64,000 bases of DNA from contig NC_057765.1 in NCBI RefSeq assembly GCF_010389155.1, positions 23,500,980 to 23,564,979 of the forward strand. Direction: 5' to 3'. The position numbers were made by a program, and so were the translations under genes. The stretch is from Erigeron canadensis (lineage: Eukaryota > Streptophyta > Magnoliopsida > Asterales > Asteraceae). Under the pieces are notes generated by a model that saw only the letters and a program-made list of their open reading frames with translations, ran no database searches and was not told the DNA's origin. Positions 11,146-23,200 of the stretch are shown here, one piece after another. Within the stretch, counting starts at the first letter, position 1, and each line of letters opens with the position of its first letter.

Positions 11146-12583
11146 ATGAGCTTAGGTGTATCCGGTCACTTTTATTTTGTTTCCATATCATTACTTTGAA
11201 TTCATTTTCCATGTGCACTTTGAATTCATTTTCCATGTTTTGTTTAGCCTGTACATACAACAATCAACATTATATGCCATTACTTGCTTCATTTTCATTC
11301 AAAAAATCCATTTACAAAAGTCATTACACTGTCATACCCAAAAGATTATATAAATGCCATCACCCTATACAAAAGATCAGTTGCCATTTTGGATCACTAG
11401 TTCATAAATGATCAACAAAATACATGGGTATAAAAAGGAATTTTAAACATAATCAGCAACTTAATATCATCACATTAGTACTTGACTTGACTTTCTTTTT
11501 GGGAACATCCTCATTCATAATTAAGTCCACTTGACACATTTTCATTCTTAGTTGCATTTGCAGTTGACATATTCCTATTTGACTCTTTTGAGATCCTCTT
11601 TGGACCACCTATATCAACCAATTTAAGTCAACAAAAAAAAAACATTAATGTATGAAGTTCACAAGTAATATCATAATTATACCTTTTAAACCATATGTTG
11701 AACCATTCCTTTTTCTAGTATCACCAACTGAACGAGCACTACCACCAACACATTGAGAACTACTACCGACTGATTTGACTGATCCAGTACCACCACCAAC
11801 TTGTTGAGCACCACCACCTACCGTTTGACCACTTAATCCAACACCACTTGGCCTGCCATCATTCCTTGGCCTTCCGACCGGATTAGACACCTCAACAGGT
11901 TTTTCCTTTGGTGTATTTTTACAACCTCTTTTTTTATGACCAACTTGAAAACATATTTTACAAGTCATAACAGAACCTGCCTTAGAACCTGCCTTTGATA
12001 TTCTAACTCCAGTACCACCTTCGTGTGCAGCTCGTCTTCTTCTCTTTTTAGGCCTTCATGGCATTTTTCTGATTCGTGATGGTAAAGGTTTGTTCAGTTT
12101 ATTTGGTACCCAAGTTGTCATTCCACCAACTGATCTAAGATATGTAGTGTATGCCTTAATGTACATTTCTTTTCTAAACCATGCAGGGATATAATCTTTG
12201 GGGTAATTTAGCAAGCTTAAATATTGTCGAACATGCATGAGGGCATGGCAAACCAGATAATTGCCACATCCTGCAACTGCAAGTTCTTTTATGTTCATCT
12301 ACTTTGAAAGCTTCATTCTTTTGTCTAACTTCAAACTCAAATCCACCTGCAAAATGTGCATGCTAGTTGCTACAAAAATAAAATCAGTTAGAGTTCATCT
12401 TTATAATCAAACTGAACAATGTAAATCGTGTACATACATGTGTTGATCTTTATTCCATTCAAGCCTCTTTACAATATTTGGAGCAATATCACCAACCCAA
12501 TCCTCAGCAAGTGTTCTCATAATGTTCATCCTTTCCATAACAATGACCCTAATAGCTTCTAACATGGTTATTATGGGCTTATG

Positions 12584-14463
12584 TGTAACACCCCAAAGGT
12601 TTAAGGTAAAGAAATTAACCCCTTTTTATAGTTTTGCCATTAACTTAATTTCCTGGTATTTTATTTTTAGATATGGGATTAATTTAGTTGGAACTTTAAC
12701 AGTTAGTGAGTAAAAATTACCCAAAGGTGAAGGGGGGCGTGGCATTACAAGAAGATGCCAGCCACATTTGTTTTGACTTAGTCACCATTCCACTCTCCTT
12801 TTCAGTTCTTCTCCAACCTTCTTCTCATTTTATTCAATCTAAATCCTATCCTTTCATGCAATCCAAACAATTCATCCAAGAACAATAACAATAATCATCT
12901 CCAATTATATTAGAAATTGAAAAGTTAGGGTTTGTGGTGTTAGTGGTGGTGACCGAAAATCCAAGAGAAAAAGGGGGAAGAATAAATTGTGAACTAAGTC
13001 TTAAATTAAGTTCTTGAATCCCTTAAGGTATTAATTTCTTAACCCAATTTCTTTCTTTTCTAAGAAGTAGGGTTCTTGTTTTGGGTAAATTGGGGGTTTT
13101 TTGTTAGAGATTAGTTTATGTATAAATTTCCCCAAATTCATGTATATTAATTATGTTTTAGTTGTTTATTTAAAATTTGTTTATAATGAGAATGTTGGTA
13201 ATGAAACTCCAACTATAAAAATGATGTTTTGGCTAGTTAAGTGAAGTAATGTTGATGATGATGATGATGTCTTGATTTGATATGGGGTGATTAGAAGGTA
13301 GGAATGCTAGTGAAAGGTTGGTTTGGCTATGATGTAATAGCTAGGAATGTGAATATTGCCTTATATGTGCATTATGATATGTTGATAGGTTGAAAGCTTG
13401 AATTGTTGTTATTGCGGTTATCTTGAATTGTTTATTGTGTCGCGAAGGAAGTGAGTATACTTGCATATCTTTGTATTTTCGTTTGGTCAATTACCATTCG
13501 ATGTTGAGTGTGTCCATGTGTGGTAATTGATTTGGCGTTAGTCCCATGTTTATGGTTGAATTTGATTACAGGCCTAATTAGTGGCCATAGGCTCATCTGG
13601 AGCATTGTTATTGTGATATTTATTGTTATTGTAATCATCTGCTTATATGGATCTATGTAATGCTTGGTGCAAGGGTGAGTATTATGGATATGACACAACG
13701 GTGTCATAGTCCATATGCAACAGTCCCTTGTGCATTGCCCTCCTTCGTTTATATGATTATATGCAAGCATATTCACTAAGCATTCGCTTACCTGTCAGTT
13801 GTTCACCATTTTATAGGTAGTTCTGGAAGAAGGAACTAGGCTTGTTGATTGAAGTGTTGATTAGGATTGCTAGTTGAAATTGAAGGTATTTTGACCATTC
13901 GCGGAAGAATGCTATCCTTTTGGTTCGAGACTTAGATTTCCCTCTTCATCTTGGCTCTTGGTACAATTTGGTGTCTTTTGTATGAAAATATAGCAATGTC
14001 ATCTTTTGAGTCATGATTTCATGATAGTGTAAGGTTGTAACTAGTATTGTGCTTAAAAAAATGGCTTTTTGGCACCTTGGGTAAATTGGGTAAATGACCC
14101 ATCTAATTGTGTCCTTGATAGTTGGTTCAAATTGGTATTTTGATTATGGATGTAAAAGTGTTTTAACTTGTTGATGATTAGTAATGATATATGTTGAAGG
14201 TCGATTTCTGAATTGTAAAGTGTATGAAGTTTTGTGTGTCAACAATTGAAGTTGAATTGAACCTGGACCAGCCATTTTCCATTGCGGCGTAGTGGAAGTG
14301 GGCATCCCCCACTGCAGCGCAGTGGGGAAAGTCTGGTCTGCGGGGAGTTTCGCTCCCACTGCGGCGCAGTGGGGATTGCACCCTCCCATTGCGGCGCAGT
14401 GGGTATCTTCTGAAAAAAATAAAAATTTCTCGTTTCTTTTATAAATCGAGTCAAGTCATTTCA
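12584..14463. mobile_element. Solo LTR (1880 bp) inserted in the MULE transposase gene
   Basis: The segment starts TGTAACACCCCAAAGG and ends GTCATTTCA (TG...CA). It is flanked by the 5-bp direct repeat ttatg at 12579-12583 and 14464-14468. It holds no protein-like frame. The TGTAACACC start is typical of LTRs of gypsy chromoviruses such as Tekay/Del (family knowledge, not proven here). Excising it with one ttatg copy joins the two transposase halves in frame across the junction (VLFRH then KPIITMLEA), which confirms the boundaries. Orientation is uncertain. Confidence 0.9.
14279..14403. repeat. Cluster of four GC-rich palindromes in the solo LTR
   Basis: The form CCCACTGC-GGC-GCAGTGGG recurs. 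It is perfect at 14307-14327 (9-bp arms) and 14355-14373 (8-bp arms), with one mismatch at 14385-14403 and degenerate at 14279-14295. Each would form a strong hairpin with a 3-nt loop, in otherwise AT-rich DNA. Confidence 0.85.
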
Positions 14464-16847
14464 TTATGTCTAAATAATACAATCACAGCATTAAAACACT
14501 CGCTAAAACCATTTTCCACTGCCTCACACCCTCTATCTATTTCAAAAAACGCCCTTAACCAAGATTTGGGATTCTTTTCACTCAAGTATTTGAATGCATT
14601 TGGGTTGGCAGCCCTAATTCTATATATGATAGTATCAAATAAAACAGGATATGAAGATTTAGATGCTACCCAAAAAAGACTTCTAAATTCAACCCCACTA
14701 AATTGCTTCCTAAAACCTTCATATATATGTCTAGCACATTGCATGTACTCAGCATATGACATTATGTCTTTTACTGCTTCTATCAGCCCTGTTTAACAAT
14801 TATAAGGAAGTATTAACATATATATATATATATATATACCTTCTAGATCAGCCGCAAGAAGCTCAATAAACCAAGTCCAGTTTTGTTTGTTCTCCAGACT
14901 AACAACCACCCAAGCCACAGGGAAAATGTGATTATTCCCATCCCTTCCTATTGCAGTTAATAGTTCCCCTTGATTAGGTTTCTTCAAGAAACAACCATCC
15001 AAAGCTATTATCTTCCTACAACCGTTTTTCCATCCTTCCTTCAAGCTATGCAAATAAACAGAAAATCTGTCAAAATACACTTTCTGATCGGGGTTACGAG
15101 TTACTCCTAGTTTAACTGTTGAACCCGGGTTGCTTGTTAAAAGTTCATCACCATAAGACCTTAACAAACCATAATGCTCTTCAATGGACTTCTCATACTC
15201 CGTTAATGCCCAACTCTTTGCCTTACGACACTGATTAGGAGTTACCATACACTTATATTTTTTCATCACCAAGTCTGCCATGTCAACTAGCCTTATGTTT
15301 GGATTCGCTCTAATTTTATCACCAAACTGCCTTCCAATCCAATTGTAATTTATCAAAGATCCAAACCTAAAGATTCTAACACAAGTATGTTCATCAACCA
15401 AGGATATAACCTAAAATGAATCCTCATTTTTCATCTTTCTTCCATAACATCTCCAAGGGCATTTCGGTCCCTCGCCTCTAGCTACACTAGGGTATCTATT
15501 ATACTTCCTTCGTTTACCTTCCTTCGGATCTTTTAGTTTAGGCGGTCTCTGGCCACACTTTGCAATCACCTCCTTTTCACAACTCCTATGATACCACAAC
15601 GAGAAACCATTTGCCAAGGCATAATATGTTAGACAGTCCTTAAATTGTTTTGCATTTGTATATCTCTCACTAACTATTGGTTTCTTCAATCTCCAATGAG
15701 TTTTCTCATCATGTATGGGCGACTTTTCTACCTTTACAATAGCTTTAAAAGGATCGCTTGGAGCTTCATCACCTTTTAACTTCTTCAAAAGCTCTTCCAT
15801 AAACTCTCCATGTTCTCCAATTGCATCCATAGGGTCTTGGCCATTTTTTGATCTTTTCGGAACACCTAACTTTGGCTGTCGGACTGGTTTTTTTGCTTTT
15901 TTGGCATTTGCTTTCATAAATCTAAGTTCTTTCAACTCTTCCTCTCTTCTGATAAGTGATCTATGGAAGTCGTATCACTTTCAGAGTCACTTTCTTCGCA
16001 TACATAGTCACTATCAAACTCACTTTCACTGTCACAATCCACAACTACAGCGTCATCAACCTTGGCTTTCCCGTTGTCAAATGCTTTATTATCATCCGTA
16101 ATTTCCTCTGTCTCACGTTTGTCATCCATAAACTCATTAGGCTCGTAATTAACATCGTTCATCTCTATTAAATATTCACTTAAGTTCTCATGAAAATGAC
16201 CAACATATATATCTATTTTACCATAGCAATAGTTGATCTCATACATTACTTTCACATCATCATTGTTATCTAACAGCAGCAAACCATTTTCAAGTGTTTT
16301 TCCCGGGAAAGTATAATACAAATCACTAAATGGGCTACCAATTTCCTTTTCTAAAAAGTTAGTTAACTAATCGAAATCAGTTATACTGATATCTATGGGC
16401 AAAACATTACCATTATCATACCTCAATGGGTTGCACATAAACACATCACCAAGATGTACATCAAAACCAAAACCTTGTGTAGCTATTGGTGTTCCAACCA
16501 TCCTGCATCTAGATTATAAACAAATTTTTTTTGTTATAAAAAAGAAAAGAACCCTAAGATTGAATATTAGGGGAAAAAAACCCTAAAATTAAACAAACAA
16601 GTAATTTAATACATACCTTATCAAACATTAGAATAGAAAAATCAAGTGATTATCATAAACTAATTTGGATTTTTGAGAGCAGATTATGAGTGAATGAAGG
16701 GTAGGTGTGTTTGGGGGGAATGAAATTTAGGGGTGAATGTGTTTGAGCGGGACTAAATGAAATATATAACCCTAATATATATCCACGTATTATCCACGTA
16801 ACCAAATTTATCCTGGTTGGCAACAAATATATATTTTAGTAATCGGG

Positions 16848-16899
16848 TACCGAAGGTATAAGTAATCCAATGCACACTATAGAATGAATTATAAAGTTG
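16848..16899 (-). repeat. Right terminal inverted repeat of the MULE
   Basis: Inverted partner of 11096-11145. Further related words (tgcatt, aactttcacc) continue to about 16935, so the right terminus may extend beyond 16899. Confidence 0.7.
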
Positions 16900-17429
16900 A
16901 ATGCATACAATGGGAAAAAGGTGAAAGTTCAATGCATTTTCAATCAATTAGCCATATATATATATATATAATATATTACCGTTTCCTTCCCTGCCACCAT
17001 AATTCAAAAGAAATGAATATATAAATAGAGATAGATAGATAGATAGAAAGTAGTGACCGGAATGGAATTATTGAAACAGTTTTTAATCTGAAAGTAAATT
17101 AAGAAAAAAAAAACGAGCACAAGATTATAACAATAACCGAAATTAAATTTAAGGAATTGGGGATTTAGGACAAAAAGTAGTTTAGTTCCTAGTGATAAGT
17201 AACAAACTCGTGTCCCATCTCACAACAAAAAATATTAATCTGATCAATTGAGTAAATACCTAGCGTTAAAGTAAATTAAATTTATGTTTGGGGTAGCTTA
17301 ATTTTTGGAGATTATTGCACCTTTGTTTATAACCCCAATCAGACCTACAATACAGTATAACCTCTAAATTAAATTTAGGTTTGGGGTAGCTTAAATTTTA
17401 GAGATTATTGTGTGGTAAGGTGGGATCGC
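16900..17429. other. Intergenic, AT-rich, with a 42-bp direct repeat
   Basis: No gene seen. It contains (ta) and (gata) runs near 16955-17045. Two copies of ttaaattta(t/g)gtttggggtag followed by cttaa.ttt..gagattattg lie at 17276-17318 and 17368-17410. Confidence 0.6.
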
Positions 17430-17785
17430 TTATGTATTTTTCGGTTAAAGAGCTTCTTTGGGATATATGACGAGATTGGTTTAGTCAAGAAGGGGAGGAA
17501 GATATTTAAAAGTATTGTTTTTGTTACATGTTGATGCATTTAAAAAGCTAAAAACAAGAAACTATTTGAGCAAGCAACGGTTAGTAGTCATAATGTTTTT
17601 TGCGCAAGTCAAGTCTATAGGTTTTTTGTGGTCTACTAGTAGATTGAAACATGGGTCTATTAGTGGGGAAGATTAAAACTCTTTTAATGTAAAATAACAA
17701 TCCTTATGTAATTGTTGTATTATTCCAGAATAGTAATGATAATAGTGAATGACCGAATGATTTTTATCTTTCAAAAAAAATTTAT
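17430..17785 (+). mobile_element. LINE 3'-end relic
   Basis: One frame reads FKKLKTRNYLSKQR, then VKSIGFLWSTSRLKHGSISG and a stop. This matches the usual end of plant LINE ORF2 (a W/K-x-RN motif, then a FLW...SR...W motif). It is followed by a short 3'-UTR and an A-tail near 17773. The 5' part is missing and the frame is degenerate. Confidence 0.55.
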
Positions 17786-17845
17786 ATTATTTTTTAATTA
17801 CAAAAACATAACTGCAAAAGCATACATATTATTATAACCTATTTA

Positions 17846-18117
17846 AAAACATTTTGTGTGAATAGTGAAGTAACTTGGCTGGCTGCTAGCTCAGCAGCTA
17901 GCCTACCTGCTTCGGGTTTTTTTTTTTATCATTTCTTAGTTAGTGTTGTGTAGATTTCATTTGTCATCTTTGTGTTTTCATTTTTTATTTTGATTTAAAA
18001 ACATTTGGTGTGAATAGTGAAGCAGCTTCTATAGATAGCCTACCTACTTTTTTTTTAAAAAATCATTTCTTATTTAGTGTTGTGTAGATGTCACTTTTCT
18101 TTTTTGTGTTTTCACGT
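17846..18117. repeat. Tandem duplication, about 140-bp unit
   Basis: Two copies start ttaaaaacattt(t/g)gtgtgaatagtgaag (about 17846 and 17994). Each runs through a T-stretch to atcatttctta.ttagtgttgtgtagat. The first copy also holds a palindromic gctgctagctcagcagctagc segment that the second has largely lost. Confidence 0.75.
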
Positions 18118-18237
18118 ATGTTTTTTTACATACAATAAACATTTTTTCAAGTTGCTTACATACAATACACATAACTTTAGTTTTTTCCTACTATAGACAT
18201 TCGGTCAAAGATAGTTACATTCCAAGAAACTAATCCC
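18118..18237. repeat. Single arm of a foldback MITE family
   Basis: The stretch acatacaataaacatttttt...gaaactaatccctta closely resembles the right arm of the foldback element at 23127-23430. The partner arm is absent. The 1.1-kb MULE at 18247 sits at its edge. Confidence 0.65.
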
Positions 18238-18246
18238 TTATTTTTA

Positions 18247-19356
18247 GGGATAAGTGTCCCAAAATGTAACTAAGTATTGTCGAATGTATATTGTAGGAAT
18301 CAACTATAAGTTTTGGATATTGTATGGGATTAACTTGGTAAAAGTGTCTAAAACATGAATTTATGACCCACTCATTCATTAGCCTGTAAATTCCACACTC
18401 AAACATGTATATATCCCAACCCAAAAACATGATACCCAGATTCTTGAACATAATAAATGATATCCGATAATATTAGAATTAAATCTAACAATAAACACCA
18501 AACATCATATTCATCAAACTTCCCATAGCATATGTATACATTCCCACTCCCATTTCAGTGTCAGATTGTTCCATAGATGAATTCAATTGACCAAATTAAT
18601 CAATTAATCCATCAAAAGAAAAAAAATCAGGAGGCTGCTAGATTCTTCTCCTTCGTTGCGAATCCCGGAGGCTAACCAAAGAAATTTTTCGTCGCCGGAA
18701 AAAGCCCCAACAACCACCGGTTTTGCTGTATCTGTCGTCGGAAAAAGCCACCACCACCACTGCTTCAGTTGCAACTTTCAAGAGAAAAAGTTTACAGATC
18801 TATATATACATACATATACCTAATCATGTTTTTCCGACAATGAAGTATCACTCCTCGTTTTTTTTTTCCAGCGATAGTGTATCCTCTTTGTGAACTGGGA
18901 GTAGGGGTAGGTCGATGATGGTGAATGAATGCTAGATCGAAGTGCAAACAAGAAAAGCCATAACTGTGGTGGTTGTCGAGATTTCAGGTAGTGGTGGATA
19001 TATATGGTTGCTGAAGTGATGATGATATATCTTTTATTTTTTGGTCCTGATATGGCAGAAAAATGGGAGATAAATGATGATGGAGGTGGGGATGTGTTTC
19101 GTATATGTATTTGTTAGGTATAGAGATGGAGAGATAACTTTCTATAGGTTTGGCTAATGGTAGATATAGATATACCAGAATCTGGGTTTCATGTTTTTGG
19201 GTTGGGATATACATGTTTGAGTCGGCTAATGAATGAGCCGGTCATAAATTCATGTTTTAGACACTTTTAACAAGTTAATTCCATACAATATCCAAAACTT
19301 ATAGTTGGTTCATACAATAGACATTCGGCATAGTTACATTTTGGGGCACTTATCCT
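18247..19356. mobile_element. Non-autonomous MULE-type element with long inverted ends and 9-bp target duplication
   Basis: The termini (GGGATAAGTGTCCCAAAATG and, inverted, AGGATAAGTGCCCCAAAATG) begin inverted repeats of roughly 200 bp (18247-18450 and 19155-19356). The 9-bp word ttattttta flanks both sides (18238-18246 and 19357-19365); 9-bp duplications are a Mutator hallmark. The 700-bp interior has no credible coding frame and is unlike the large MULE. Confidence 0.85.
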
Positions 19357-19365
19357 TTATTTTTA

Positions 19366-20227
19366 TTCCGTCACCAAAGTTGTGTTTTAAGATTTACATA
19401 CGTTGTATTGTTTAATGATACATTATTTTTTTGTCTGAATAATGGTTTATATTTAAAATTAATTACCTGCATTAAAGTATATGTCTGATTGTTATCCCTG
19501 TCTAACGGTCGGGTATAAAACACTAGTTTTTTTTAATAGCAATTAAAATTTACTTTTAAAGGACAATATAATCAAACTACCTAATAAAAATCATCAAATA
19601 AAACATACCAAAAGGTTTTTTTTAATCGAACCGCAAATGTAGTATTTAGATGAGAACAATGAAGTCTTGCATTGAAGAAAGAGTGGTGTCGGATGAGTAT
19701 GTGAATTGTGAAAACTTGAGAATGTGAGATGCCCATAAAAGACAAATAATCAATTCTACTTCTTGTATGTATAGTCGTATACAGTATATTACCCCTCACA
19801 CTTTTCTTTCGTAACCATTACCCACATATTAACCCCAATCATTCTATGTATGTTTCTATCTATTACATTTCATCCGAATATTATCAATTACATAACAACA
19901 CATAATTCACATATTACAAGTTCATTCATTACCATATTTTTTAATCAAAGTCTAAAATTTTAATGATCAACATGTATGATATTCTAATAAATTTCGAAAT
20001 AATGGAGTTAAAATAACTTTCTTGCAACAATAGATAGAACAAGAAAATTGTCTACTTATCACTATCACTAGAAAGCCTAATTAATAACCTCTCTATTTCT
20101 ATTTCCTATTCGTTCATCATCATTTCTTTTGAGAAGCTGGCAAATGTTGGAGCTTTGAAATTTCTTGTTGTTATGATACGTACAATAACCGAAGTGTAAG
20201 ATCTCCTCAAATACCATATAAACATTT
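19366..20227. other. Intergenic, downstream of the WAT1 gene
   Basis: AT-rich with no supportable gene or RNA. It presumably includes the WAT1 3'-UTR next to 20228. Confidence 0.5.
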
Positions 20228-23200
20228 TCAATTTAATGAAGTCACAACCACCTCAACACGTCGAGATTCACCATTGCCACTTTGCGCACTCGAGTGTTTT
20301 GAATCGTTGTCGCCAATAACCATACGTTCTGACTGACCAACAATGGCACCTACACCGGTTCCCATACTAATTTCCCTTTCGGGACACAATTGGGCTACCT
20401 TCTTTACCTCTTTGCCTTTGCCCCATAACACAATGTAGAGTCCAAAGATTATCAATATCGCACCCAACACGCTGTTATAATTTATAAAAAACTCTAATTA
20501 GAATTCTTAAAAGTCATTTAATTACTTGGATTTTGTTTTCTTTTTGAGATATTAATGTACCTTCCCAAGTGTAGACTTTCATTTAAGACTAATGATCCTG
20601 CAATAGCCACAAGAACAAGCAAAAGAGGATTGAAGGCCGAAACAAATAATGGACCTCTCATTTGAACACACCATGTGACAAACGTAAACATTAATCCTGA
20701 TGCCAATATGCCCTAACCAAAAAAATGAGTGTTTTTCCAAATTCTGAGTTTATTAAAAATTCTCATAACATAACTTAATAATTTGTTAACAACAATGTTA
20801 ATTAAAGTGCATACCGTGTAAGCCACCGTTAGAAGTCTAACATTCCAACCCAATTTCCAATCACTCCAATGCCTTTCGGTACATAACCCAAATACAGTTG
20901 CCTGAAGTGCACCCATTGTCAACGTAAGAGCCGTGACTGTATACGGACATGGGTATGTTTTAACCAAATTCGCCTGTTCATAAAACAATATTTATAATGC
21001 ACACAAACAAAATCAAATCTTAAGCATTACATTGTTTTCATTCTAGTACACCGAAAAGTTTTCAAAATAAGCGGCCGTAGCATGTTGGGGTATTGGATGG
21101 AGGTCATTTACAGACATCGCTAGGTGGGTTGGCGGGTACCAAATGGGAGACAATGTTAAGACATCTCCACCAAGCTAGCTACACTTATTTTATAAATATT
21201 GTTTTAATATATGTAGATAAAATATAGAATTAACGTTTAACTAATTACCTGAAGGATTAACCAAATGGAGTAACTTATGCAACTACCAATAGCTAAAATA
21301 GAACCCAAGAGTCTATTGCTTGAATGTTGTGCATTTGATAAATGATGTTGACCATTCAAAAGATTAATATTGGTTTTCCACAAGTGAAGGTCAACACCTT
21401 TGTAAAATGTTAATAACATGGCCCCACCAATTCCTAAAGCAGTCCCCGTTATCTTTGCTACTCCAGACCTTGTTTTCCATCCCAACCTTTCCATCCTGAA
21501 AATAAATATTCTCAATTTCAAGAACACATAAAACATGCATTGGAAATGAAAAAAAAATATATGTATAGTCATTTTTAAGAACACCAGATACATTCATTGG
21601 AAGGTAATTAAATTTTACAGTAACTGTTATTAAATTCGTTGAAATGATTTTAAAATTCAAACTATTCGATACATCACTCATGCATGCATGGTTTCGTACT
21701 TTAGTTTGTAAAATGTCAATAGTATATACTTTTAGTTATATTCAAATACACATTGTTTCTTTTAATTTTGTAAAAATGATCATTAAGTTTCAAATTTTGG
21801 AAGATGAATGCTAAAGTTTAATCACCGCATTGATCATGGTCTTCCGGTCACATAATGAATTCTACAAATTTTTTATGTGAATAATAATTATAATAAAATT
21901 GAGTCCATGAGAAATAGAAAAAATTAAATTAATTGGACAGATTTTGCAGAACTTTACATAAGAATTAAGAATTATAACATTACATTACACTAATAAACAA
22001 TTGACAGTCGAACTTCTCATTTTTTAATAAACTCACTGTGCAATAAAAATTTCTTTCCTTATTGCAAAAAAATGGGATTCAGTGACTTATTGGAAAACTT
22101 TTTGTACTTAATTAGGAGTTTTTTTTTTTTTTTTATCTGGGTACAAGTCTCTTTCCTTACATTTCGAGGGGCGGGCATTGGAGATATTTAAAAGTAGCAA
22201 TTAGATAATTTTACGTTTTAAAATAAATATAAGTAAATAAAGCTTGTTACCTGAAACAAACTGCTAGAACAAAAGTAATGGCAGGAATGAGATTAGTAGT
22301 GGCCGCAGCAAATGTAGCAGACGTCAACGATAAGGCCTTTATATAGAAATTTTGCACCAACGAACCTCTACAAAAATAAGATTTGTACCACAAAAATACA
22401 TAGATTCATCTATATTATATTATAAAGAAGATTCCTTCTAGATTTTTAACATTGAATTGAAATTTTCAATATTGATTTTAAGTATATCCCCAAAATACCC
22501 TTTTCATCTATTTTATATTTATCTAAAATAACCATAATACCCTTTTTCTCTCTTCAAATCTCAACCAATCATCTTTTTTCTCTCTCCTCCATAAATCATT
22601 TATTCCTCCAATTCATTCAAAATCTTTTATCTCAAAAATCATACATCGATAAATTATAAAAATTGTATTGGTGTTCTTAAAACATGCTCTTTTATTAGAG
22701 ATGTCATTCGATATACTTTCGACAAATTTTTAAATCCGAGGGCGGGGCCCGTACGGCTAAGGCATTTGACTATCATACTCTATGACATATCAACTCCTAT
22801 AACCTATCACATTCTATGACCTAGGTATCACAATCACTATCTCACCGCCGCAACGCGCGGGTACTTGCTCTCGTTCAAAATAAAACGTAACTTAATTGGG
22901 AACCAAAAGAAAAAAAAAGCTAAAAAGTAATCACATTAGTTTATGCCCAAAATAACAAAATTTTAAGAGATTACAACTTTTGCTATTTTTGAAAGCGGTG
23001 AATTGAACGTCATTCCTAGCTATGATCCAAAAATAACAATGTATTGATAGATATACATAACTTATTTGAATTCTATTTAGAATATGGAAATATATCCTAG
23101 TTTACTTCTACCTCAATTATTATTTGTAATTGTAAGGATTAGTTTCCTGGATTGTAACTATCTTTGACCTAATGTCTATAGTAGGAAAAAATAAAGTTGT

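Larger units (their letters stand above)
11511..16501 (-). pseudogene. MULE transposase (MuDR family), split by a solo LTR
   Basis: The start is ATG 16501-16499 (MVGTPIATQGFGFDVHLGD). A PB1-like acidic N-terminus follows, then a MuDR DNA-binding region (about 15700-15420), the transposase core with Asp in ALDGCFLKKP and the CARH motif in YMQCARHIYEGF (about 14720), a SWIM zinc finger (CSC...CPH, about 12260) and a C-terminal zinc knuckle CKICFQVGHKKRGC (about 11960). Probable introns include 14838-14796 (a TA-repeat intron), one near 12440-12370 and one at 11688-11609; a 5'-UTR intron ends just before the ATG. Lesions are an in-frame TAG at 16367-16369, a frameshift near 15935, a TAG at 15411-15413, the solo LTR at 12584-14463, a frameshift near 12210 and a TGA near 12057. 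Confidence 0.88.
11096..16899 (-). mobile_element. Mutator-like transposable element (MULE) with terminal inverted repeats
   Basis: The ends 11096-11145 and 16848-16899 are inverted copies of each other over about 50 bp (caactttataat...gcattggattactt). They enclose a complete but broken MULE transposase gene on the minus strand. The unit is 5.8 kb, of which 1.88 kb is a later solo LTR insertion. The left end abuts a fragment of another MULE family, so the true outer boundary and the 9-bp target duplication are not resolved there. Confidence 0.8.

Noticed and set aside
14144..14454. Overlapping minus-strand frames with PHCAAVG/TAPQWE repeats
   Set aside because: They arise from the GC palindromes in the solo LTR, not from a protein.
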